A DNA stretch of 64,000 bases from Aculops lycopersici. Taxonomy: Eukaryota > Arthropoda > Arachnida > Trombidiformes > Eriophyidae. Location of the stretch: the NCBI GenBank assembly GCA_015350385.1, contig WNKI01000002.1, positions 9,172,515-9,236,514 on the forward strand, read 5' to 3'. Of the stretch, positions 40,415 through 50,208 are shown in pieces. Position numbers and translations under genes: made by a program. Each line of letters starts with the position of its first letter. The first letter of the stretch is position 1. A model generated the notes under the pieces. That model had not been told where the DNA came from. It saw only the letters and a list, made by a program, of their open reading frames with translations, and ran no database searches.

Positions 40415-41008
40415 ATGGCATCAAAAACTGTCAAACTGGCCACTGATTGGTCAAAGCTCATGTCGGAGATCAATAACATGTCGAAACCAGCCTTGACCAA
40501 ATTTAAGGGCCGTTGCGATGCGAACGCGGTCAAGCTTTCGAGTCTACCAGAGTCATTGCCCAAAATTGACTGGGCCTACTACAAAGCTAATGCCTCAAAC
40601 CCCAAACTTGTCGAGGAGATCCAAAAGCAATACGAAACGATGAAGATCCAGACGCCAAAGGCGCCCGCCAGTCGTGTGCAAGATCTTGAGACGGCTCAGC
40701 AGCAGGATATGGAAAGATTGAAGAGATATACTGAGATTGCAAAGACCTACATTGAGTCGGCTGATGTAGTCAAGGAAAAGTTTGAAAAAATGATCCCATT
40801 TCATGAAATGAGCTTGGAGGATTGGAGTTTGACTTTCCCATACTGGTCAAAATCTATCGATAATCCAAGCGTTGACTTTTACGGAAGAGTCCCAGGTTTG
40901 TCAAGGGAGGAGCAAATAGCCTTTGAGCAGCCGGACCCTCTACCATTTTCAACACCAACCGCCTGGAAGGATTGGGAGAAGAGGAAGGCAAAGTACTACT
41001 CAAATTAG
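40415..41008 (+). CDS. ATPsynD: Mitochondrial ATP synthase subunit d
   Basis: Peripheral-stalk subunit d of the F1Fo ATP synthase, a stator component on the matrix side of the inner membrane. The 197-residue product starts MASKTVKLATDWSKL, matching the family's start. It keeps IDWAYYKAN, a charged central helical region (about 75-130) and the C-terminal FPYWSK segment followed by W-K-x-W. It is slightly longer than the fly protein (about 178). The start context CAAAATGGCA is good. The gene is intron-less and converges tail-to-tail with UTP23, with only 76 bases between stop codons, so the 3' UTRs probably overlap. Confidence 0.95.
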   Translation: MASKTVKLATDWSKLMSEINNMSKPALTKFKGRCDANAVKLSSLPESLPKIDWAYYKANASNPKLVEEIQKQYETMKIQTPKAPASRVQDLETAQQQDMERLKRYTEIAKTYIESADVVKEKFEKMIPFHEMSLEDWSLTFPYWSKSIDNPSVDFYGRVPGLSREEQIAFEQPDPLPFSTPTAWKDWEKRKAKYYSN

Positions 41009-41084
41009 TAATTATAAGAATGGGTCTCGTTTGAGTCCGATCATCGTCAAGTCAACATCAAACTGTTATTAAATTTAGTGATCT

Positions 41085-41873
41085 TTATTCATCTACTGAC
41101 GAGTTGGTAACTTTCTTTAGGTAATCTTGCACATGTCTAGCAATTTTAGGTTTCTTTCTCCGTCTGACTTTGAAATTGACTTCATTCGACTCAGGATTTG
41201 CTACTTTTTTGTCCGGTGTTTTGTTACTCTTTTGCTTCTTTTTACAAGACAGAGGATTGGGACCATTAAACCTCTTTTTCTTCTTCCTAGCTTGTTCAGG
41301 TTTAGCATCTAACTCGAGTTTCTCTTCCTGTTTGAGCTTAACTAGACTCTCTAGCTCGTCGTCTTTCAATCTATTAGCTAGATAGTGATGTGTCCGATTC
41401 ACCTTGCTGACAACTCTATCTGCTGGCTTTTCCATCACCAGAGCATTGTTTGCTAATTTGATGAGGGGGCAGACAACTTCCTTAGCAATCTTTTGTCGCA
41501 GCTTGTGGTCTTGAGTTGCTACCAGATAATGGTCTCGATTCTTGTTTTCTACAATGAACGACGATAAACACTTGCTTGCACTAACAGGACTTTCATGTCC
41601 ACAATTATGCACTGGAAATTGGCTAACTATAAGGTACGCTCCATGAACAGGTTTTCCAAGACGTTTAGTTTCATCAATAACACAGGCAGTGGTTAGTAAT
41701 TTGCACTCTCCTTTTAGGTATCGAGGTAGTTGTTCCTGAATGTTGACCTTGTGGTCGAGGGCGACTTGGCAGAAAGTTCCATCCAGAAGTACTTGGAATG
41801 GTTCACGGAATCCAAAATTGTTCTTGTATAAGGTCATATACCTCTCGGCCTTCTTGTATCTCTTGATTTTCAT
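41085..41873 (-). CDS. UTP23: rRNA-processing protein UTP23 homologue
   Basis: Nucleolar small-subunit processome factor needed for early 18S rRNA maturation and snR30/U17 release. It has a PIN-like fold usually lacking full nuclease activity. The 262-residue protein starts MKIKRYKKAERYM; NNFGFREPFQVLLDGTFCQ holds the conserved Asp31. A zinc-knuckle-like set is visible in NCGHESPVSASKCL, followed by HYLVATQDHKLR. The basic tail carries GPNPLSCKKKQK, a hallmark of the family. The gene is intron-less. The stop codon overlaps an AATAAA signal (41084-41089 on the opposite strand), so the 3' UTR may be extremely short. Confidence 0.95.
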   Translation of the reverse strand: MKIKRYKKAERYMTLYKNNFGFREPFQVLLDGTFCQVALDHKVNIQEQLPRYLKGECKLLTTACVIDETKRLGKPVHGAYLIVSQFPVHNCGHESPVSASKCLSSFIVENKNRDHYLVATQDHKLRQKIAKEVVCPLIKLANNALVMEKPADRVVSKVNRTHHYLANRLKDDELESLVKLKQEEKLELDAKPEQARKKKKRFNGPNPLSCKKKQKSNKTPDKKVANPESNEVNFKVRRRKKPKIARHVQDYLKKVTNSSVDE

Positions 41874-42096
41874 TGTTTGAATCAATATCTATCGAGAGAG
41901 ATATAGTTATATATATTATGTTGGGTAGAAAGTCTTTTAAGAGTGAAATGAAAACGTGCAACCAACAAAAAGTGGCATGTGTTAGGAACGCGAAAATGCA
42001 CGCACAATTGTAAAAATGTCCAAAGCGTGCTCTCGGGTAAACATTAAAACTAACTTGAAGAAAACTACAAAGCTCCATACCTGGGAACGACAACAA

Positions 42097-43014
42097 CTAT
42101 AGCTGTATCCTTTTATTGAATTTGGTTGTTATCCTAGCAACTCTATCTCGGTGTTCGTTTGTAATATTGACAACCAAATTGCGACAATCCTTCATTTGAT
42201 CATCAAACATGTTACTCCTTTGCAGGTCGCCCCTAAGCAAGTCATCTATTTTTGTGACAATATGCTCGGACTTGAATTCGTTCCTACCGTAGCTCCGCTG
42301 GCTTTGTAAAAGGGTGGCATACTGCTCGGGCAATCTGTGGCAATTATTCACCAGGTCATGGACTTTCTTTGCTCCATCTTCAACAAAAATATTCAACAAC
42401 GTTTGAACTCGCTCACGGGTTTGCGTTTCATTATTGATCAAATCAGTGAGCTGGCCCACCAGATGATGAACCTTCCAGCCATTTCGTCTTAGCAAAACTT
42501 CATTGCCCAACTCTGCCATGGTCATCCTCTTCTCTGGCCGATATTTAACATCTGAGTGTTTAAGAAAATGATGCTGCAACGATTTCCAGGGTGCTGCCTG
42601 TTGGGGTAAATGAAATAACTTGGGTCTCTTAGGGGGGGAAGCCTTATTGTTGGCCACTCTCTTTGCCCCCCTGCCGCTTGAATGTCCAGCTCCGGCAGTT
42701 GACTGGCGTTTATTTGTTGCTGGTGGTTGTGGCGGAGGTCGTTGTTGTGATAATTGAGATGGTGTTTGTGGAGGTGCCACTGAGAAGGTGCTTGCCGTGA
42801 GGGTGGTGTCAATGCTCGAGTTGTTGAGGGTGTTATTGGTTGCAATAATTAATGGTAATCCTGAGGATGATGATCCAACGATTGCAGATTGATTTGCTAG
42901 TTGCAGTTGTTGCTGCTGATGTATAGCCACTAAACTTGAGTCATCGAGTAAAATCTCCTGCTGGTCCACCGTCGAAGTGGAGGATGTCGGTGATAGTTGC
43001 CTACCGTAGAGCAT
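42097..43014 (-). CDS. SAP130: Short SAP130-like Sin3/HDAC complex subunit
   Basis: Homologue of the C-terminal domain of SAP130, a nuclear subunit of the Sin3-HDAC corepressor complex. The 305-residue protein has a Ser/Gln/Pro-rich first 120 residues, a basic motif (ASPPKRPKLF) and the conserved domain at about 141-303. That domain shows PWKSLQHHFLKHSDV, NGWKVHHLVGQLTDL, a helical IDDLLRGDLQRSNMFDDQM and HRDRVARI. Vertebrate SAP130 is about 1000 residues, so this is either a shortened form or the last exon of a longer gene. The ATG at 43014 opens the frame, but I cannot exclude upstream exons. It lies head-to-tail with UTP23, with about 220 bases between them. Confidence 0.82.
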   Translation of the reverse strand: MLYGRQLSPTSSTSTVDQQEILLDDSSLVAIHQQQQLQLANQSAIVGSSSSGLPLIIATNNTLNNSSIDTTLTASTFSVAPPQTPSQLSQQRPPPQPPATNKRQSTAGAGHSSGRGAKRVANNKASPPKRPKLFHLPQQAAPWKSLQHHFLKHSDVKYRPEKRMTMAELGNEVLLRRNGWKVHHLVGQLTDLINNETQTRERVQTLLNIFVEDGAKKVHDLVNNCHRLPEQYATLLQSQRSYGRNEFKSEHIVTKIDDLLRGDLQRSNMFDDQMKDCRNLVVNITNEHRDRVARITTKFNKRIQL

Positions 43015-44110
43015 TATGTTTGTTGATAGATTTGTGTTTCCTTTCGCCTCTAACTAGAATAATGGTGATTTGGTAGCTCATTAGATGCAGGCACTGGTGA
43101 ATGCTTGAGTTGGAGAGAACAGTGGTGTAAATTCTAATTGTTTCGGTTGATAAATATGATGAGACAAACAATAACACTAATGTAAGATTTGACGCTTCAA
43201 GCCTGAAAAAAAGTTGGCTGTTCCCTTTTCCAGTCGAGTCGAGCTGACGACGGCAACACGAACGCGACGACGACGTGCGTCGCTGGCCTTATGCTATTTG
43301 CAGCAACAGTACAGCCTGTGGCGGTAGCGACATCGGCGGCGGCGCGCGAGCAACGAGGGATAAAGTTCTATTGCCTTTGCATTGGAAATAGGATTCGAAG
43401 AAACACAACAAAACTAATTTTCATTTTGCGCTGCAGGCGGCGCCAGCGGCTTCACACGAAACGCCCAACGCGGCAAGAATACATTTGGCTCTTGTCAGTT
43501 TCCACCAACACAACCACCAAGCACAAGCAAAATTAGTGGACATTGTGGTGCTCATTTGATATAACAACAAGAGAGACATGTGCAAGCTCGTGCTCTAGAT
43601 TATAATTTCAGTTGGTTGCCTTGATCAAATGAGCAGTTGGCCACATTCTTTAAATTGAAAAGCGCAGACCAATTGACTTTGTGTTGATGTTGCTCCAGCA
43701 ATTTCGGAGCAGATCGAAGGCGCATCTCGCCGAAAAGTTAGCCAGCTCGAAAGTTCGAAAAGTTAAATGTCCATCAGTTGTGATTATCGAGTCGCATTTG
43801 TTGAGGACAGAGGAGAGAGAAATTAGTGGTAGTAAAGAGGACTGGAGAATAGAGTGCTAAAAACAAACAGGCAGCATCAGTAGTGAGTGGTAGCTAGGAG
43901 TGTGGTTTGTCTAAAAGAGCAATGGTGCTGCCGCTGCTGCAATCGATCCATCCGGTTGCCATATGTTGCAGTCGTGTGCTAGAAATCTTCGAACTTTTAA
44001 CTTGAACATGTTGTTTTGTTTACTCCGAAGCTGCTGCTGCTAATTCTCAGTCTCCTTCACTCCGACTAATCATCGTCCCTTTAAACGACTCGCCATGAGA
44101 GACGTTGAGA

Positions 44111-44144
<34 letters not shown>

Positions 44145-44453
44145 GAGCATCAGCATTTTGCGGTGCGTCTTGGCCCAAGCAATTGGTCTTCTTTTTGCAA
44201 GATGAGAGATGCAATTGTAAAGATGCTCACAATTGTGAATCACACTTGAGCCAATCTCTTTTACTCCACTGCTCAAAGTCTCCCTCTCGGATGTGTGCAC
44301 TTCCTTCCGGCTCACCCATCTGAGCAGCGGCGGCAGCAGCAGCAGCAGCAATTGCGGTAGCAGTGTCGGCGGCTGGCCGCTAATGTATGTATCAGTGTGT
44401 GTTGATCGAGTCTCTTCCGCTTCCGACTGAAACTTTTGGCTACTCACACGCAT

Positions 44454-44487
44454 CAAGTTCCGATTTGGTTGCAGAAATCGGAACTTG
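44454..44487. repeat. Perfect 13-bp inverted repeat, 8-base loop
   Basis: CAAGTTCCGATTT at 44454-44466 pairs exactly with 44475-44487 around GGTTGCAG. Confidence 0.9.
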
Positions 44488-46335
44488 CAATCCTGTGACA
44501 TTGACCAACCGACCCACCAGCACCAAGCGACCGAGAGGACAGCCGACGAGCGAGGAAAGGAATAGAATGGTATGGAAACATGGAATCAGTAGAGGAAAAG
44601 ACGTGGCCGTCCATTTAAACTTCTGCCACCATTGCACCAACGCCGGCTGCCACGTTTTGCCTGCCCTTCCTCTTGGCCACTGAAGGCGATTGGCGATTTT
44701 TGCGTCGCTCGGTTGTCGCCAGCCGCTCGCACCGACTTTCCTCGCGCTTCGCCTCTGGACATTTAAATCGCCAGGTGGTTCGCAGGAAGTCGCCTTCTCT
44801 CTCTCTCCCTCGCTCCTGAAGCAACTCGTGCTTTTGAACGTGACCGATTGTGCACCGACGGCACACATGCGACATATTGTGTCGTGCCCTCTTCTCTAGT
44901 CCGATTTTTCTGAATGATTTCTCTGCTCTAGGATAACTTTAGATTTGCGTCTTTAGATTCGAGGCCCTAGACTCTAGATTTTGGAGGCTGGAGTCTGTCA
45001 GCGTAAAGGTGGACCGGCCGGCTGGTGTCTTGTTTCGATTGGAGCCTTTCCATTCTTAAGGAGAAAGAAAAATCCATCAACTTACCTGGAGACGGCTGCC
45101 GACGATAGTTCTTCCATTTCGTTGACCACCACAACAGCAGCCACAAAAGCCTAGCTCCTAAAACCAGTCACTCATTCATCTCGAGCTCGAGGTGACTGGC
45201 TGACCGATTGATGTCGCCATTTGTAGAGAGCTTTGGAGGGTAGCAAGGTGGAGTTGAGAGTGAACTCTGATCTTTTGGACGCAATATCCAGAAGGGAAAA
45301 TTGCGTCCAGCGAGCGAGTAAAATAAAATAAAAAGTACAGATGGATTGTTGTGGAGCGAAGAAGATGACGACGCAATTGACCATCTAGCTGCTCAATCAC
45401 TCGTTCACTCTACTCAGGTAATAGGTATAGTGGCCCACTCATAAGGTTGGCGGCTCTACGCTTTCATCTAACCCAACAATCGATCCGGAGCTAGAGTTTG
45501 ATTTCTACCTCGATTTCCACTTGTTGCTCGTCGTTGGAGGCGCCAGTTGCCTGAGGAATTTTAATTATTTTTTATTGTTATTATTATCAACTCTCGACAT
45601 TTGAGCGGAGCTTCAAACCACACACGTCGCCACTTGTTGCTCAATGCCTCGCTCACTCAAGTATGGCCACTCGGGTCGCGCGCCGCCGATTTGCCGGCGG
45701 CTGGGGGTATCTGCTCTCTCACTCTCGTCTTTCGGGAGTTGAATGCGAGTGGCACAATTGAGAGAGAGAGTCGAAATGATGATGAACCCAGTGAAATCGA
45801 GCCATTAGAAGCGAGAAGTTAGAAGAAGAAGGCAAGTGAAAGGAGGAGCCGACAGGTGAGCCGATTGGTTGCATGAATGAAGACGCGGCGAGTGGCTTGT
45901 CAGTTCATTGAGCGAAGCTGTTGCTGTCGCTTTCTTTGGCTTGGCTCACGTACAACAAATTGAAAGTCAGTTGGTTGGCGAGAGAGGCGAGCCACTAAGA
46001 GAGACATAACTACTAACTGCGTAACTATTGTTTGCTCAACTCCTAAATCAACTAGCAAACTAAATCCGGTAAAGTTTGCCGCCGAAGTTGGCGCAGCTTC
46101 GAATCGGCCCACAGAGAGCGAAAGATGGTCCCTTGCTCGCCGCCGCCGCCGCCGCCGCTGCTGCTGCTGCTGATATCGCAACAGTTGATTTTCTCTTTGT
46201 TGTTGCTGCTGGTTCCCTTTAATGTACTGCGCCGCCGGCATCCATTCCACTATTAGCCACACACAAGCAAGAGAGCGAGCAAGTGGCCGGCAAAACTATA
46301 TGGCCAAAACCGTCCGCTCGCTGCGTTTGGCCTCT

Positions 46336-46361
46336 GCGCGTCAAGTGCAAACTTGACGCGC
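46336..46361. repeat. Perfect 11-bp inverted repeat with GCAA loop
   Basis: GCGCGTCAAGT at 46336-46346 pairs with 46351-46361 around GCAA. In RNA this would be a stable GNRA tetraloop hairpin. Confidence 0.9.
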
Positions 46362-48104
46362 GTTATCTAATGCCCAATCAGCGCCACCAATTTATACATC
46401 CTCGTCAAGCTGCCCGTCTCACTCGCCTGCTTGCCAGGAATCTGGAGCTTGAATCTGACATCTGCCGCCCCATTCACGCCTAACGAGCCCACCAGTCGCG
46501 GGCCAGAGTGGTTTCGGGGTCTACTGTACAGTTTTTAGTCGGGCGAGGGGGGGGGCAAAGCGGGAATGGTTGAGCGGCAAAAGAGCCACCGGCGCCTCGG
46601 GTTCGGTATTGCGCCGCCGGCTGGCACATCTGGCCGCCGATTGCGAGTGCGTATGGCCAACACTCGCCCGAATACAATGACAACGGCGAGCAAGCGAGCA
46701 AAAGCTTGCTTCTGGTCGATATTCGGTCCTCAGGTAGCCGCTTGCATTTGTGCGCTTATCGGCGGCAACTTGGCCTCGAGCTTCCGGCAAGCGTCTCGAA
46801 TTTCGTGCACCAATTTGGCTCAGTTGGAGCGTCTCCAATGAAAAAAGTGCCGCCAGGTAGCTGGGCCCCATAAGTGCAGTCGCGCGCGCGCGACCTTCAC
46901 GAGGTCGAGCCATCGACGGAACGGCGCCGGGCCAAGAAGGCATCCGGCTTGGTGCTACTGTATTTCCTTGCGCCAGCGGCAGTCGCGCGTCGCATTGCGT
47001 TCTGCTCCCGAATGGAATTGAATGGAATCGAATCGAATGTGTCGCCGTGGCCTCCGTTGTAGGCACTTTGAATTGAAACACACAAATGTATGCCAAAACG
47101 TATAGTATTATAAGGAGAACAACTACGCCGATCATTGGCACTCAATTGGCGCAAGTCGCGCACCGGCCGCCATTCGGTGGATCCGGCGGGCGGGTGTTGC
47201 TCGTTCGTTCGTGCAACTGGTGGTTGCGCTACCGAGTTTTTTGTCCTTGCTTTAGCTACCGCCACTGCCACTGCCACTGCAACAAAAAACTTTTGCTCGC
47301 GCGTCTCACTGGTTCCTGTGTGCCAAAGTAGAATCCATTGTATTGGCAGACCATTAAGTGAATCCAGTATACACTTTTCTTCAAAACCTCCACCAGCCGG
47401 CCGCTTGGCGACGTATTTGGTTTTGCCAGCTACCAGTTGTAGCTCTAGTTATATTTATACTTATACTAATACTTATACTTATACTTATACTTGAGCCCAT
47501 CTCCACTCTACTGAGCGCAATAAAACCGGCGACATAACCTCGCCGTCGAGTCGGATTGGCGTCTGGAGGGGGAGGCAGCGAGGAGAAGAAGTTCGTGCTC
47601 TTGGCTCTCGATGTTTCGAGGCCGAGGTTCAAGGCTATAGGCTCCAGGCTCTAGGTTCTAGGAGGAGCAACAGGCTGCCATTGATGAGCAGCCGCCGGGA
47701 GTTGCATTGTAATGGTTGCCGTTGTGCACTCGCCGCCGGCCGGCTGGTGCACGTCCCGTCGGTCGGCCCCCATTGGCCACGAGTTTTTGGCCTCGATCGC
47801 CGGAGTGTCGCTTGGCATAGCTTTTTTCCCTTCCAACTTGGCACGCATACTGCTCGCCGCTGTGAATGCGTGCATGCACGCTCAGTGGCCGAGGAGGAAA
47901 AAGCAGTGCACCGGGCGCAAAGAAACTCCTCTCTCTGTCCCCAAGAAACACAGAGACGACGACACTTCGCCGGCTGCCGTCGCTCGCGGTGGACGCGCCT
48001 CCTCGGAGCTCATATTGTATTTGGTGTAGGTAGTTCTCTCTCTGCTAATTCAAGTTCGAAAAGATCAACTGCACCGACTGGCCGAAGCTTTTGGTGTCGC
48101 AGAG

Positions 48105-48117
48105 CGGAGGACGGAGG

Positions 48118-48173
<56 letters not shown>
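48105..48173. repeat. GGAGAAC heptamer array
   Basis: About nine tandem copies of a 7-base unit, the first ones GGAGGAC and the rest GGAGAAC. Seven is not a multiple of three, so each copy shifts frame. This keeps several frames open at once and explains the long spurious open frames here. Confidence 0.85.
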
Positions 48174-48603
48174 GCAGCGAGCAACAGGCAACAGGCAACA
48201 AAACGAGCGGCAGATGGGGCAGCCGCCAAGTAGAGCGGCAGATGTTCAGCATCCGCGCTTATCGCTGTTGCCGCCGCCGCTGAGGCCACTACGCCAACCA
48301 GAAGCCAGTGCTTTTCGGTCGTGCGCGCACCGGATGAGGCGGCACCACTGCGCCTTTGCATTACAATACATCTACATGCACCTCGGCCCTCGTCGGCCAG
48401 CCAACCAACGACACCGGCGACCAAAGCCGAAGTGCTGGCCTGGCCAGTGCATCCTGGCCACAAACTATACACTAGAGGCGGCCACTAAACACCAAGGAAA
48501 GGCGACTAAAAACACCAGCCAGTAGAGGAAGCACAACAACATTACGGCGAAACTGCGACGACAGGAGCAGCTGTCGTTTTGGCCGATCGATGGGCAGCAG
48601 TGG

Positions 48604-48634
<31 letters not shown>

Positions 48635-49565
48635 TCATTTGCCCAGTCGCTTGGCTCTTCGTCTCGCGTAGTTTGTCGTGGTCGTGGTGGTCGTGGTCGT
48701 TTGTTGCGCCGTTGCTGGTTCTTTTGGATTTGCCTCTGTTACCTTTGCACTGCGCACATGTCGTCCGCTAAGTCATCGCTTGCATTGTAATCTAAGAGCA
48801 GGCTGCTCCTCTTCTCTCGGTTTGCGCCCAGAGCTGTGCCCATTTTTATTCATAAACAACAGGCAGCTGCCAGCGAAACCTCCGTCCACTTCCATGTCAT
48901 TCCCACAGGCAGCCAGGCGCACCTCCATCCGGGAGCTGTGAGTTTTGGGCGAGATTATTTTGAGGGCGGCCAGAAGAGCAGCAGTAGAAAAAACATCACA
49001 GCCCAGCCTAATCACCAACGCGACGCGCGCCGCGCGCATACAACCAACTCGAAACGAGTGCGCCGCTCGCGCGCCATGCACCAGCCAAAAACTCACTGTT
49101 GAGAAGCCGGCGCAACCTGAAGCAATGGAATAAGTGCAGCGGGCTTCAGTGGTCCAGCGGAGCTCCTCAATGGCCGTTGATGTTGCTAACCAGCGCGCAT
49201 TCGATTCAACACATAACAACAAATGCACAATCCAAAGGCAAGTGACATTCAGTCAGCTGGCGACCATTTCTCCTGTTGAGTGGTAAAGTGGAAGTGGATT
49301 ACACGACGAGTGGAATTGGGTTCAGTGTTGATCGAGCGGCTGCAGCGCGAGCATCAGTTTACATTTTTACTTTTTAACTCGGAGTTTCTCTTCCCTCTTG
49401 TAAACTTTCATCGTCCCACTCACACCTGAGAGACAGTCGGACGGACGGACGGACAGACAGACAGACAGACAGACAGTTTGAGTTCAATGAGCAACAAGTG
49501 TGTTTCCAATGCTACGAACAGCCAACTAACTAGTAAAATTTATTTAGCTTTAGTTGATAAGCAAC

Positions 49566-50208
49566 ATGATCTCAGCGTCAAGTCAATCAACATCATCATC
49601 ATCATCAAGAGGCAACAACAAGATGCAGTCAATCAAGAAGAACCGAAGCAACAAGATGAATCTCTCTCAAACCACTCTAGTGCTAGCAAGCTCATTGTTG
49701 CTGCTAGCCGCTAGCACCAAAACTCAAGCCACCTACTTACCTGCAAATAGTAATCCAGAATCCCTACTATCATCAAGTCAAGCGCAGCAACAGCAAGCTC
49801 CACTCATAACTCCCTTTTCATTCAATCAAAATGTGCAAGAAAACCAGCGAGCCTCGGTGCTGTGCACCATTTCAAGCGGCGAGCCCGACCAAATCACCTG
49901 GCTCAAGGATGGCCAATTGTTGACCTCTCAGTTGGCACAAATTAAGAGAATTGTCATAAAGCCAGATAGTGACCAGTCGACGCTTAAGATGAACCCAGTG
50001 AGATTAGATCATGCCGGCAACTATACTTGCATCGCAAAGAACAGGTACGGCATTCAGTCGCATTCGGCCAGCTTGATTGTGCATGGCGGCCCAAGATGGT
50101 TAAACGACCCACGCAGCGAGCCCATAGTGGCCACTCGCGGCCAGACAGTTGTCATCGACTGCCTGACAACAGGTTGGCCGAGGCCTCAGCAGAGTTGGCA
50201 GATAAAGA
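49566..50208 (+). CDS. Dscam-like: Dscam-like exon 1: signal peptide, Ig1, start of Ig2
   Basis: Contains the signal peptide, a complete Ig domain (Cys in SVLCTISSG, Trp in ITWLKDG, Cys in GNYTCIAKN) and the first strands of Ig2 with VVIDCLTTGWPRP and W. The donor is AAAGA|gtaagta (phase 1). The frame continues into the intron to 50285 but loses Ig similarity at the donor. Confidence 0.88.

Larger units (their letters stand above)
43015..49565. other. 6.5-kb region with no recognised gene, upstream of the Dscam-like gene
   Basis: I searched both strands for Ig, FN3 or splice-flanked coding segments and found none I can support. It contains inverted repeats at 44454-44487 and 46336-46361, (GA)n near 44114-44143, a hexamer ACTTAT array near 47454-47491 and a heptamer array at 48105-48173. 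A GAC(G/A) tetranucleotide array at about 49438-49476 lies just before the Dscam-like start. Presumably it holds regulatory sequence of the flanking genes. Confidence 0.5.

Noticed and set aside
46697..46790. Short minus-strand frame reading like a helical peptide (HEIRDACRKLEAKLPP)
   Set aside because: An in-frame stop lies directly before it, the acceptor is poor and no donor follows. Too short to support.
46521..47141. 206-codon minus-strand frame beginning with a hydrophobic stretch
   Set aside because: After the first 25 residues the composition is random and high in Arg/Ala, as expected from GC-rich DNA. A second frame in the same place looks equally coding-like, which argues for chance.
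47681..48525. Overlapping long open frames on both strands
   Set aside because: They are produced by the GGAGAAC heptamer array, which keeps several frames open. No domain or splice support.
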